A DNA stretch of 64,000 nucleotides from Nemopilema nomurai (lineage: Eukaryota > Cnidaria > Scyphozoa > Rhizostomeae > Rhizostomatidae), in NCBI GenBank assembly GCA_003864495.1, contig ML133489.1:29497-93496 (forward strand), written 5' to 3'. The notes under the pieces are model-generated. The model ran no database searches. It was not told the DNA's origin and was given only the letters and a program-made list of their open reading frames with translations. Shown here in pieces: positions 34,714 to 45,681 of this stretch (positions are counted from its first letter, which is position 1; each line of letters starts with the position of its first letter). A program made the position numbers and the translations under genes.

Positions 34714-34988
34714 CAATGCCTGCCAAAAGTCCTTGGAACACCTCATTATTTTCTCTGGTTTTCGCATTTTTCATTTCCTTGACACGCCACAAGCTGTTAA
34801 TCCCCCTCCTCCCCCCTAAAACAATGTTGGTAACAAAGTAAAGCATCCAGTCAATCTGGGGAAAAAGTTTGGTCTAAAATTGACGCTTCGTTTAGCAGCA
34901 ACACAACATTGTTCGAAGGGGGGAGGGGGATAAGTGAACGCGAGTCAAAGAATTGTCGTAAGTGTGCCAACAATTTTGGCAGGCATTG
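34714..34988. repeat. Palindromic junction module (units 3/4)
   Basis: 275 bp, sequence as in unit 1 apart from run lengths in its C- and G-tracts. Confidence 0.85.
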
Positions 34989-35513
34989 TCTGAAATTTTT
35001 TTTGAAAACTGGGGGTTTTTGAAAAATAAAGGCTATTTGACATGGGGTTTTCGATGGCGCTGATTTCATTTCTGGCAAAAAAAGTTTAATTTTTTCAGAC
35101 CCAGTAGGGGTTTCAGGGGGTTGGGTCTAATTAGTGCTTGTCTTGGCACCTTTCAATGCAATAAACAGCACTTCATGCTCATGGGACTTTTCATTCATAT
35201 TTTAAGCTTGGAAAACTATTCACCAATAAGAATAGAAGAAATTTGGCGAATTAGAATAAAATTGGCTAATTAGAATATGCAAAAAGGTCATTTCAAAGAA
35301 ACACGATTTTTCTTTGTTATGATTGAAATTACTTCACACTAAGTATGAAAGGGTGCATCGGTCGCTTTTCAATGGATTGTTGCAAAATATGTCTAAATAT
35401 AGAATAGAATTTAATTATACGACACGTGTTTCTGGAGAAAAAAAGTATAAAATCCCTAGATTTAGAGCAATCAGATCTAACAGAGGACTCACATCTACAG
35501 AGGATTACTCTTG

Positions 35514-36608
35514 ATGCTTCAGAGGATGGTCTTCCATACAAAGATAAGTGCAAAGACACGGGCCTATGCCTACTATCTACGATTAGAGAGAGGAATATCG
35601 TATCGGAAAGTTGCTGATATTTGCAAAATATCTCCTTCGAGTGTTGTACGAATTTCTCGAGAAGGTCTTCAGGTGAAACAACACAAAGAACGAGCTGGAC
35701 GACCATCAGTTATGAACAAGAGAGAAAGGGCAAGATTTCTTAGAACATTCAAACGAATGAGGAATGAAAATTCAAATATCAAAGTGATGGATATAGCCAA
35801 GGAGAGTGAAATAACACGCAACGTTAGCTACCGGACACTCGTTAGAGTTTTGAATCAAGCGGGGTACAAGTGCTTACGGCCGAGACGCAAAGGAGTCTTA
35901 TCGTCTGCAGATAGAAGACAAAGAGTTCGCTATGCCAAAGAGGCCCTTCGAACACACGACCAAAGGTTTTGGTGTGACGAAGTTCTCGTTTATTTGGATG
36001 CAGTTTCATTTGTACACAAACAGAATCCCTACAGAGATGCATTGACGCCATGTGGAAGAATCTGGAGAAAATCAAGTGAGGGACTGGAATATACGACAAA
36101 AGGAAGCAAAAGCCTACCTGAGGGGCGGAGGTTGCATGTCATGGTGGGCGTTGGATTTTCTTCAGGGGTAGTAATTGCCGAAGAATACGAGAAGATGAAT
36201 GGAAGGTGGTTTGCAAAGTTTGCAGAAAATACTTTACAGCATGTACTTTTAGAATGCGCTCATTTCAAAAAGAGGGACAAACTGCTTTTTGTAATGGATA
36301 ATGACCCAAGTCAAAACAGCAGAATAGCCAAAGATATGTTGAACGAAATTGGTGCAGAAGTCGTAAAAATACCCCCGAGATCACCAGACTTGAATCCAAT
36401 AGAGAATGTATTTCACAACGTAAAACGACAGATGACTAAAGAAGCGCTTAGGGGAAGAATAGAGAAGGAGGACTTCAACGGCTTCAGAAAGAGGGTACTG
36501 AGGACACTTGCCAATTTCAATACTTCTGTCATCGATTCAACGATAAAATCTATGCACGAGCGCCTGAAAATGGTTGTACGTAACGAAGGACACAGAACAA
36601 AGTACTAG
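35514..36608 (+). CDS. Tc1/mariner-like DD34E transposase, intact reference copy (unit 4)
   Basis: 364 aa from the ATG at 35514 (the preceding in-frame codon is TTG). It should cut and paste DNA flanked by its terminal repeats, acting in the nucleus. Domains in order: a helix-turn-helix at about residues 14-50 (ISYRKVADICKISPSSVVRI), a GRPR-like motif (AGRPS, about 61-65), a second HTH ending in LVRVLNQAGYKC (about 108-119), then an RNase-H-like DDE domain. Catalytic residues: Asp162 (VLVYLDAVSF), Asp262 (FVMDNDPSQ) and Glu297 (SPDLNPIENVF). The last two have 34 residues between them, giving DD34E as in Tc1. Family length is usually 340-360 aa. It converges on Rep. No intron is needed. Subfamily placement would need a tree. 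Confidence 0.93.
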   Translation: MLQRMVFHTKISAKTRAYAYYLRLERGISYRKVADICKISPSSVVRISREGLQVKQHKERAGRPSVMNKRERARFLRTFKRMRNENSNIKVMDIAKESEITRNVSYRTLVRVLNQAGYKCLRPRRKGVLSSADRRQRVRYAKEALRTHDQRFWCDEVLVYLDAVSFVHKQNPYRDALTPCGRIWRKSSEGLEYTTKGSKSLPEGRRLHVMVGVGFSSGVVIAEEYEKMNGRWFAKFAENTLQHVLLECAHFKKRDKLLFVMDNDPSQNSRIAKDMLNEIGAEVVKIPPRSPDLNPIENVFHNVKRQMTKEALRGRIEKEDFNGFRKRVLRTLANFNTSVIDSTIKSMHERLKMVVRNEGHRTKY

Positions 36609-36908
36609 ATTAACTTTATAATGTTTAATACTGATTGATGGCTCTTGCATTGCAACGCTAACCAATAAGTAGATGAATAGAATCGTTCCATGGTGCTGCT
36701 CCTCCGCACCGACAGCCAGGTGACAATAGAAATGTTTCATTTTTCCCACTTATTCTTTAATTTCTCATGTACACAATATTTTTTTCATCAAAAAACTTTC
36801 GCATTCTGATTTAAATTTGCTATTCGTTATTTGTAGCGCTTCTCTTCATCTAAAAAGCCGCTTGTTTGCTAGCAAGCAAAGGCGCGAGTTGAAAAGTGTC
36901 TGTTCTCC

Positions 36909-37309
36909 ACGGTTTACCCCACGGTTTACCATTTGTAAAATGCTTATAACTTTGTTGTTAACTTGAGAAAATTAATTTTTTTTTTGTAAGAAGTGGTGCA
37001 ATGCTTTTATGAAGGTAATTGTCAACTTTGATGTAGCTTTGATAAGTGCGAAACGAGAAAATCGAGAAATGGTCCACGGTTTACCCTTTTTGCAATTCAA
37101 ATTTGATGTCTTCAGAAGCTTTCTCATTTTCAACGGTTTACCATACAGTTCCGTAAATTTCTTCCCTCAAAGCGAAGATATTCTAAAGAAAAGTTCATGT
37201 CTGGGTAGGTTTCGTAGAAGCACCACTTCTATAAAAAGATGGGAGCAAATAGTTCACGTGCTGATGAATAAATGGGGAAAAAGTGCCACGGTTTACCATA
37301 CGGTTTACC
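36909..37309. promoter_or_regulatory. Iteron-like array (unit 4)
   Basis: Six ACGGTTTACC motifs, spacing unchanged. Confidence 0.6.
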
Positions 37310-37482
37310 ATTTGGACGACCATTCGGGGATGCATCGCAGCACAAGAATGTGCTCGAGACATTGCCACTGCCTAGGTGGTCTTTGTTAAGTATCAAGACT
37401 TTATTGAAGACAATAGCAATCCAGCATAGTAAATCAAGAAAAAACAAAGCATGCGATCATTAATGACAGTGGATGTCACTTT

Positions 37483-38787
37483 TTATTGTCGCTCTAAAAC
37501 GAGTTTGGCAAAACAATGCCCACAGGAAGGAACACTTCTCTGCACACGCTCTTCGAACTGATGTCTGAAGTTGAAGACTCGCCATCGAACGTTCATCATT
37601 TCCGTCTCGCGTTCATCAAACATGGAGCCTTTGATGAAAGTGATGGGTGCTTTTGCAGTGGCAAAGACGGGAGTGCCAAGGCTGAGCTCGATATCCTTGC
37701 TATAGGATGTCTTAGGAGCAGCGAAGTGGACAACTGCACCTTCGAGCAACTGCAGCATGTCACTCCACGGAAGTATGACAGGTGACCATCTAAAATCATT
37801 GAGAAATATAACCTCCTTTTCTTCGACTCCAAGCCATGCATAGGAACATGTGGCTGGAGAAAGAAAGGCGTTATAAACAACCCTGACTGGGTCGAGGATA
37901 AAGGTTTTGCCGCAATTCGCTGGGCCACAAATGTAAATATTTCGGCCCTTGCCACGACCTTTGTCGAGTAACGTAAAGATGGCCTCGGCAAAAACAGGTT
38001 GGTCGATTGAATTTTTCTCTAGTATTTCTAAGGCACATTGGAGCCATTCCCCCTTGCAGACACAGGGAGAAGCCAGCTGTTGCTGCAAGATCTGAACCCT
38101 TGTCATTCCTGCTCTTTGTAGCTTCGAATTTGCCATCTCCATCTCCCACGTCGTATCCAGCAATTCCCTGATTTTCTTATCGCTTCGTCCTAGGACAAAG
38201 TCGTACAGACGCGAGTCCCCTTGGTCTACAGAGGATCTTGCAAGGCCAAGCAGCTCCAAGCGAGAATGCACTTTGTGCTTGATGGCCATCCTGGCAACAT
38301 CAGGATTCGATAGACGCTTTGGTTTTTTGGACCTTTTAGAACATTTATTCCTTTTAGCTCTTGTAGCCTCTGCTGTTTTTGGAGCTGCTACATGAGGATG
38401 TTGCTCGCTTTTAATAAAAGCCCCGTCTTCCTTCGCAACATAATTGAAGGCAGTGTGGTAGCCACTGTGGCCAGAAAAGTTAACAGTAATTTTGTGGCGA
38501 TCATTTAGATGCGTTTTTACCTTCACCCACCTTTGAATACGGTCGAGAAGGACACACATATGAAAATGATATGCACCATTCTTGTGCTGCTCCATACAGC
38601 ATGCCCATTGCTCCACAGTAGCATTGGTGCTTTCGTTAAAAGCATTTACCACGATTGTGGAGAACTTTTCGCGGTCAAAGATTTTAGTGTCCGCATCACT
38701 GTATGTAATCAGGTAAACTTTTCTCACAACACGTCTTCCAAGATTTTCTGGTGCTTCCACCTCGTTAGATTGAGTTCCAGTTGCCAT
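37483..38787 (-). CDS. Rep protein: HUH endonuclease plus SF3 helicase, reference copy (unit 4)
   Basis: 434 aa from the ATG at 38787; here TAA stands just before that ATG, which fixes the start. N-terminal HUH nuclease: motif 1 VYLITYS (about 24-30), motif 2 YHFHMCVLL with His74 and His76, motif 3 FNYVAKED with candidate nucleophile Tyr116 and Lys119. A basic patch (KCSKRSKKPKR, about 148-158) may be a nuclear signal. C-terminal SF3 helicase: Walker A GPANCGKT (288-295), Walker B VIFLNDF (326-332). The expected motif C Asn is not evident in TPVFATAKAPI (about 372-382). Proteins of this type nick an origin and drive rolling-circle or rolling-hairpin replication in CRESS-DNA viruses, parvoviruses and plasmids. 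Whether this one is of viral, plasmid or transposon descent is not decided by reading alone. Confidence 0.9.
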   Translation of the reverse strand: MATGTQSNEVEAPENLGRRVVRKVYLITYSDADTKIFDREKFSTIVVNAFNESTNATVEQWACCMEQHKNGAYHFHMCVLLDRIQRWVKVKTHLNDRHKITVNFSGHSGYHTAFNYVAKEDGAFIKSEQHPHVAAPKTAEATRAKRNKCSKRSKKPKRLSNPDVARMAIKHKVHSRLELLGLARSSVDQGDSRLYDFVLGRSDKKIRELLDTTWEMEMANSKLQRAGMTRVQILQQQLASPCVCKGEWLQCALEILEKNSIDQPVFAEAIFTLLDKGRGKGRNIYICGPANCGKTFILDPVRVVYNAFLSPATCSYAWLGVEEKEVIFLNDFRWSPVILPWSDMLQLLEGAVVHFAAPKTSYSKDIELSLGTPVFATAKAPITFIKGSMFDERETEMMNVRWRVFNFRHQFEERVQRSVPSCGHCFAKLVLERQ

Positions 38788-39393
38788 ATTAATAAACGTA
38801 GTATGTTGCGTAAATTTTCAAATTGCACGACTGGCAAAAAAATTGGCAGTTATTACCTCGATCGCTTTTGTACACAGCCTCGATCTCAAAACGCCTCGGC
38901 TTACGTTTATTGGAGCTTCTCAAAGTTTTACTCACGTAAAAAAATTTTTTATTCTGAAACAAGCTTAAAATGTTTTTGTCCATTGTCCATGCCCAATTTC
39001 CAGTTTCCCTTTGAGTAAACATTTTCATAATGTAGCTAGATAAGTCAATAAAGTAGCTCTTTTCAATAGGACTTATCAATAAAAGTGCTACTATTCTAGC
39101 CTCCTTTAACTATGCAATTTTTCATAATAAGTCTAATATACTCAAGTTGACGTACGTGAAAATCTAACTAGATCACTTTTCCAAGCAAATTTGATTCTTC
39201 ATGGATGCTTATGGGTAACAAAGTTGATCCCCGGGGGTCACGGTATTCTAGTATTCAAGAATCAAGAACACCCCCATAGCTTAAAACTGGCTTGGAATTT
39301 TGAAAAAATAACCTGAAAAATGAGATCAGCGCCATCGAAAACCTATGGTTTGATAATGGTTTTGGGGTCATTATTAACAGTTTTGAATAAAAA

Positions 39394-39410
39394 TTTCAGA
39401 CAGTCTGAAA
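39394..39410. repeat. Short junction, units 4/5
   Basis: TTTCAGACAGTCTGAAA, same as the unit 2/3 junction. Confidence 0.85.
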
Positions 39411-39928
39411 TTTTTTTTGAAAACTGGGGGTTTTTGAAAAATAAAGGCTATTTGACATGGGGTTTTCGATGGCGCTGATTTCATTTCTGGCAAAAAAAGT
39501 TTAATTTTTTCAGACCCAGTAGGGGTTTCAGGGGGTTGGGTCTAATTAGTGCTTGTCTTGGCACCTTTCAATGCAATAAACAGCACTTCATGCTCATGGG
39601 ACTTTTCATTCATATTTTAAGCTTGGAAAACTATTCACCAATAAGAATAGAAGAAATTTGGCGAATTAGAATAAAATTGGCTAATTAGAATATGCAAAAA
39701 GGTCATTTCAAAGAAACACGATTTTTCTTTGTTATGATTGAAATTACTTCACACTAAGTATGAAAGGGTGCATCGGTCGCTTTTCAATGGATTGTTGCAA
39801 AATATGTCTAAATATAGAATAGAATTTAATTATACGACACGTGTTTCTGGAGAAAAAAAGTATAAAATCCCTAGATTTAGAGCAATCAGATCTAACAGAG
39901 GACTCACATCTACAGAGGATTACTCTTG

Positions 39929-41023
39929 ATGCTTCAGAGGATGGTCTTCCATACAAAGATAAGTGCAAAGACACGGGCCTATGCCTACTATCTACGATTA
40001 GAGAGAGGAATATCGTATCGGAAAGTTGCTGATATTTGCAAAATATCTCCTTCGAGTGTTGTACGAATTTCTCGAGAAGGTCTTCAGGTGAAACAACACA
40101 AAGAACGAGCTGGACGACCATCAGTTATGAACAAGAGAGAAAGGGCAAGATTTCTTAGAACATTCAAACGAATGAGGAATGAAAATTCAAATATCAAAGT
40201 GATGGATATAGCCAAGGAGAGTGAAATAACACGCAACGTTAGCTACCGGACACTCGTTAGAGTTTTGAATCAAGCGGGGTACAAGTGCTTACGGCCGAGA
40301 CGCAAAGGAGTCTTATCGTCTGCAGATAGAAGACAAAGAGTTCGCTATGCCAAAGAGGCCCTTCGAACACACGACCAAAGGTTTTGGTGTGACGAAGTTC
40401 TCGTTTATTTGGATGCAGTTTCATTTGTACACAAACAGAATCCCTACAGAGATGCATTGACGCCATGTGGAAGAATCTGGAGAAAATCAAGTGAGGGACT
40501 GGAATATACGACAAAAGGAAGCAAAAGCCTACCTGAGGGGCGGAGGTTGCATGTCATGGTGGGCGTTGGATTTTCTTCAGGGGTAGTAATTGCCGAAGAA
40601 TACGAGAAGATGAATGGAAGGTGGTTTGCAAAGTTTGCAGAAAATACTTTACAGCATGTACTTTTAGAATGCGCTCATTTCAAAAAGAGGGACAAACTGC
40701 TTTTTGTAATGGATAATGACCCAAGTCAAAACAGCAGAATAGCCAAAGATATGTTGAACGAAATTGGTGCAGAAGTCGTAAAAATACCCCCGAGATCACC
40801 AGACTTGAATCCAATAGAGAATGTATTTCACAACGTAAAACGACAGATGACTAAAGAAGCGCTTAGGGGAAGAATAGAGAAGGAGGACTTCAACGGCTTC
40901 AGAAAGAGGGTACTGAGGACACTTGCCAATTTCAATACTTCTGTCATCGATTCAACGATAAAATCTATGCACGAGCGCCTGAAAATGGTTGTACGTAACG
41001 AAGGACACAGAACAAAGTACTAG
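39929..41023 (+). CDS. Tc1/mariner-like DD34E transposase (unit 5)
   Basis: 364 aa, intact, same product as the unit 4 copy. Confidence 0.92.
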   Translation: MLQRMVFHTKISAKTRAYAYYLRLERGISYRKVADICKISPSSVVRISREGLQVKQHKERAGRPSVMNKRERARFLRTFKRMRNENSNIKVMDIAKESEITRNVSYRTLVRVLNQAGYKCLRPRRKGVLSSADRRQRVRYAKEALRTHDQRFWCDEVLVYLDAVSFVHKQNPYRDALTPCGRIWRKSSEGLEYTTKGSKSLPEGRRLHVMVGVGFSSGVVIAEEYEKMNGRWFAKFAENTLQHVLLECAHFKKRDKLLFVMDNDPSQNSRIAKDMLNEIGAEVVKIPPRSPDLNPIENVFHNVKRQMTKEALRGRIEKEDFNGFRKRVLRTLANFNTSVIDSTIKSMHERLKMVVRNEGHRTKY

Positions 41024-41325
41024 ATTAACTTTATAATGTTTAATACTGATTGATGGCTCTTGCATTGCAACGCTAACCAATAAAGTAGATGAATAGAATC
41101 GTTCCATGGTGCTGCTCCTCCGCACCGACAGCCAGGTGACAATAGAAATGTTTCATTTTTCCCACTTATTCTTTAATTTCTCATGTACACAATATTTTTT
41201 TTCATCAAAAAACTTTCGCATTCTGATTTAAATTTGCTATTCGTTATTTGTAGCGCTTCTCTTCATCTAAAAAGCCGCTTGTTTGCTAGCAAGCAAAGGC
41301 GCGAGTTGAAAAGTGTCTGTTCTCC

Positions 41326-41726
41326 ACGGTTTACCCCACGGTTTACCATTTGTAAAATGCTTATAACTTTGTTGTTAACTTGAGAAAATTAATTTTTTTT
41401 TTGTAAGAAGTGGTGCAATGCTTTTATGAAGGTAATTGTCAACTTTGATGTAGCTTTGATAAGTGCGAAACGAGAAAATCGAGAAATGGTCCACGGTTTA
41501 CCCTTTTTGCAATTCAAATTTGATGTCTTCAGAAGCTTTCTCATTTTCAACGGTTTACCATACAGTTCCGTAAATTTCTTCCCTCAAAGCGAAGATATTC
41601 TAAAGAAAAGTTCATGTCTGGGTAGGTTTCGTAGAAGCACCACTTCTATAAAAAGATGGGAGCAAATAGTTCACGTGCTGATGAATAAATGGGGAAAAAG
41701 TGCCACGGTTTACCATACGGTTTACC
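41326..41726. promoter_or_regulatory. Iteron-like array (unit 5)
   Basis: Six ACGGTTTACC motifs over 401 bp, as in unit 1. Confidence 0.6.
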
Positions 41727-41897
41727 ATTTGGACGACCATTCGGGATGCATCGCAGCACAAGAATGTGCTCGAGACATTGCCACTGCCTAGGTGGTCTTT
41801 GTTAAGTATCAAGACTTTATTGAAGACAATAGCAATCCAGCATAGTAAATCAAAAAAAACAAAGCATGCGATCATTAATGACAGTGGATGTCACTTT

Positions 41898-43202
41898 TTA
41901 TTGTCGCTCTAAAACGAGTTTGGCAAAACAATGCCCACAGGAAGGAACACTTCTCTGCACACGCTCTTCGAACTGATGTCTGAAGTTGAAGACTCGCCAT
42001 CGAACGTTCATCATTTCCGTCTCGCGTTCATCAAACATGGAGCCTTTGATGAAAGTGATGGGTGCTTTTGCAGTGGCAAAGACGGGAGTGCCAAGGCTGA
42101 GCTCGATATCCTTGCTATAGGATGTCTTAGGAGCAGCGAAGTGGACAACTGCACCTTCGAGCAACTGCAGCATGTCACTCCACGGAAGTATGACAGGTGA
42201 CCATCTAAAATCATTGAGAAATATAACCTCCTTTTCTTCGACTCCAAGCCATGCATAGGAACATGTGGCTGGAGAAAGAAAGGCGTTATAAACAACCCTG
42301 ACTGGGTCGAGGATAAAGGTTTTGCCGCAATTCGCTGGGCCACAAATGTAAATATTTCGGCCCTTGCCACGACCTTTGTCGAGTAACGTAAAGATGGCCT
42401 CGGCAAAAACAGGTTGGTCGATTGAATTTTTCTCTAGTATTTCTAAGGCACATTGGAGCCATTCCCCCTTGCAGACACAGGGAGAAGCCAGCTGTTGCTG
42501 CAAGATCTGAACCCTTGTCATTCCTGCTCTTTGTAGCTTCGAATTTGCCATCTCCATCTCCCACGTCGTATCCAGCAATTCCCTGATTTTCTTATCGCTT
42601 CGTCCTAGGACAAAGTCGTACAGACGCGAGTCCCCTTGGTCTACAGAGGATCTTGCAAGGCCAAGCAGCTCCAAGCGAGAATGCACTTTGTGCTTGATGG
42701 CCATCCTGGCAACATCAGGATTCGATAGACGCTTTGGTTTTTTGGACCTTTTAGAACATTTATTCCTTTTAGCTCTTGTAGCCTCTGCTGTTTTTGGAGC
42801 TGCTACATGAGGATGTTGCTCGCTTTTAATAAAAGCCCCGTCTTCCTTCGCAACATAATTGAAGGCAGTGTGGTAGCCACTGTGGCCAGAAAAGTTAACA
42901 GTAATTTTGTGGCGATCATTTAGATGCGTTTTTACCTTCACCCACCTTTGAATACGGTCGAGAAGGACACACATATGAAAATGATATGCACCATTCTTGT
43001 GCTGCTCCATACAGCATGCCCATTGCTCCACAGTAGCATTGGTGCTTTCGTTAAAAGCATTTACCACGATTGTGGAGAACTTTTCGCGGTCAAAGATTTT
43101 AGTGTCCGCATCACTGTATGTAATCAGGTAAACTTTTCTCACAACACGTCTTCCAAGATTTTCTGGTGCTTCCACCTCGTTAGATTGAGTTCCAGTTGCC
43201 AT
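41898..43202 (-). CDS. Rep protein: HUH endonuclease plus SF3 helicase (unit 5)
   Basis: 434 aa, same product as unit 4, with the TAA-before-ATG leader. Confidence 0.9.
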   Translation of the reverse strand: MATGTQSNEVEAPENLGRRVVRKVYLITYSDADTKIFDREKFSTIVVNAFNESTNATVEQWACCMEQHKNGAYHFHMCVLLDRIQRWVKVKTHLNDRHKITVNFSGHSGYHTAFNYVAKEDGAFIKSEQHPHVAAPKTAEATRAKRNKCSKRSKKPKRLSNPDVARMAIKHKVHSRLELLGLARSSVDQGDSRLYDFVLGRSDKKIRELLDTTWEMEMANSKLQRAGMTRVQILQQQLASPCVCKGEWLQCALEILEKNSIDQPVFAEAIFTLLDKGRGKGRNIYICGPANCGKTFILDPVRVVYNAFLSPATCSYAWLGVEEKEVIFLNDFRWSPVILPWSDMLQLLEGAVVHFAAPKTSYSKDIELSLGTPVFATAKAPITFIKGSMFDERETEMMNVRWRVFNFRHQFEERVQRSVPSCGHCFAKLVLERQ

Positions 43203-43815
43203 ATTAATAAACGTAGTATGTTGCGTAAATTTTCAAATTGCACGACTGGCAAAAAAATTGGCAGTTATTACCTCGATCGCTTTTGTACACAGCCTCGATC
43301 TCAAAACGCCTCGGCTTACGTTTATTGGAGCTTCTCAAAGTTTTACTCACGTAAAAAAATTTTTTATTCTGAAACAAGCTTAAAATGTTTTTGTCCATTG
43401 TCCATGCCCAATTTCCAGTTTCCCTTTGAGTAAACATTTTCATAATGTAGCTAGATAAGTCAATAAAGTAGCTCTTTTCAATAGGACTTATCAATAAAAG
43501 TGCTACTATTCTAGCCTCCTTTAACTATGCAATTTTTCATAATAAGTCTAATATACTCAAGTTGACGTACGTGAAAATCTAACTAGATCACTTTTCCAAG
43601 CAAATTTGATTCTTCATGGATGCTTATGGGTAACAAAGTTGATCCCCGGGGGTCACGGTATTCTAGTATTCAAGAATCAAGAACACCCCCATAGCTTAAA
43701 ACTGGCTTGGAATTTTGAAAAAATAACCTGAAAAATGAGATCAGCGCCATCGAAAACCTATGGTTTGATAATGGTTTTGGGGTCATTATTAACAGTTTTG
43801 AATAAAAATTTCAGA

Positions 43816-44090
43816 CAATGCCTGCCAAAAGTCCTTGGAACACCTCATTATTTTCTCTGGTTTTCGCATTTTTCATTTCCTTGACACGCCACAAGCTGTT
43901 AATCCCCCTCCTCCCCCTAAAACAATGTTGGTAACAAAGTAAAGCATCCAGTCAATCTGGGGAAAAAGTTTGGTCTAAAATTGACGCTTCGTTTAGCAGC
44001 AACACAACATTGTTCGAAGGGGGGGAGGGGGATAAGTGAACGCGAGTCAAAGAATTGTCGTAAGTGTGCCAACAATTTTGGCAGGCATTG
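43816..44090. repeat. Palindromic junction module (units 5/6)
   Basis: 275 bp, with a shorter C-tract and a longer G-tract than the unit 4 copy. Confidence 0.85.
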
Positions 44091-44613
44091 TCTGAAATTT
44101 TTTTTGAAAACTGGGGGTTTTTGAAAAATAAAGGCTATTTGACATGGGGTTTTCGATGGCGCTGATTTCATTTCTGGCAAAAAAAGTTTAATTTTTTCAG
44201 ACCCAGTAGGGGTTTCAGGGGTTGGGTCTAATTAGTGCTTGTCTTGGCACCTTTCAATGCAATAAACAGCACTTCATGCTCATGGGACTTTTCATTCATA
44301 TTTTAAGCTTGGAAAACTATTCACCAATAAGAATAGAAGAAATTTGGCGAATTAGAATAAAATTGGCTAATTAGAATATGCAAAAAGGTCATTTCAAAGA
44401 AACACGATTTTTCTTTGTTATGATTGAAATTACTTCACACTAAGTATGAAAGGTGCATCGGTCGCTTTTCAATGGATTGTTGCAAAATATGTCTAAATAT
44501 AGAATAGAATTTAATTATACGACACGTGTTTCTGGAGAAAAAAAGTATAAAATCCCTAGATTTAGAGCAATCAGATCTAACAGAGGACTCACATCTACAG
44601 AGGATTACTCTTG

Positions 44614-45681
44614 ATGCTTCAGAGGATGGTCTTCCATACAAAGATAAGTGCAAAGACACGGGCCTATGCCTACTATCTACGATTAGAGAGAGGAATATCG
44701 TATCGGAAAGTTGCTGATATTTGCAAAATATCTCCTTCGAGTGTTGTACGAATTTCTCGAGAAGGTCTTCAGGTGAAACAACACAAAGAACGAGCTGGAC
44801 GACCATCAGTTATGAACAAGAGAGAAAGGGCAAGATTTCTTAGAACATTCAAACGAATGAGGAATGAAAATTCAAATATCAAAGTGATGGATATAGCCAA
44901 GGAGAGTGAAATAACACGCAACGTTAGCTACCGGACACTCGTTAGAGTTTTGAATCAAGCGGGGTACAAGTGCTTACGGCCGAGACGCAAAGTCTTATCG
45001 TCTGCAGATAGAAGACAAAGAGTTCGCTATGCCAAAGAGGCCCTTCGAACACACGACCAAAGTTTTGGTGTGACGAAGTTCTCGTTTATTTGGATGCAGT
45101 TTCATTTGTACACAAACAGAATCCCTACAGAGATGCATTGACGCCATGTGGAAGAATCTGGAGAAAATCAAGTGAGACTGGAATATACGACAAAAGAAGC
45201 AAAAGCCTACCTGAGGGCGAGGTTGCATGTCATGGTGGGCGTTGGATTTTCTTCAGGGTAGTAATTTGAGAAGATGAATGGAAGTGGTTTGCAAAGTTTG
45301 CAGAAAATACTTTACAGCATGTACTTTTAGAATGCGCTCATTTCAAAAAGAGGGACAAACTGCTTTTTGTAATGATAATGACCAAGTCAAACAGCAGAAT
45401 AGCCAAAGATATGTTGAACGAAATTGGTGCAGAAGTCGTAAAAATACCCGAGATCACCAGACTTGAATCCAATAGAGAATGTATTTCACAACGTAAAACG
45501 ACAGATGACTAAAGAAGCGCTTAGGGGAAGAATAGAGAAGGAGGACTTCAACGGCTTCAGAAAGAGGGTACTGAGGACACTTGCCAATTTCAATACTTCT
45601 GTCATCGATTCAACGATAAAATCTATGCACGAGCGCCTGAAAATGGTTGTACGTAACGAAGGACACAGAACAAAGTACTAG
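44614..45681 (+). pseudogene. Tc1/mariner-like transposase with many small deletions (unit 6)
   Basis: At least eight small deletions relative to intact copies, for example near 44992, 45062, 45177, 45195, 45216, 45258 and 45450. Most shorten a G or C run; one removes a few bases between 45260 and 45270. The frame is lost after the DNA-binding region. The error pattern looks more like poor consensus sequence than natural decay. Confidence 0.85.

Larger units (their letters stand above)
34714..39401. mobile_element. Array unit 4 (long type), reference copy
   Basis: 4688 bp with both genes intact. Layout: palindromic module 34714-34988; left bipartite end from 34988; leader of about 440 bp without a recognised gene; transposase 35514-36608; convergent gap 36609-37482 with the iterons; Rep 38787-37483; leader of about 600 bp holding the GC palindrome and stem-loop; right bipartite end to 39401. 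The signal after the transposase reads AATAAG here. No capsid-like gene or other large frame is present. Confidence 0.9.
39402..43815. mobile_element. Array unit 5 (short type)
   Basis: 4414 bp, both genes intact. Small private deletions near 41745 (GGGGATG to GGGATG) and 41854 lie outside the genes. Confidence 0.9.
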
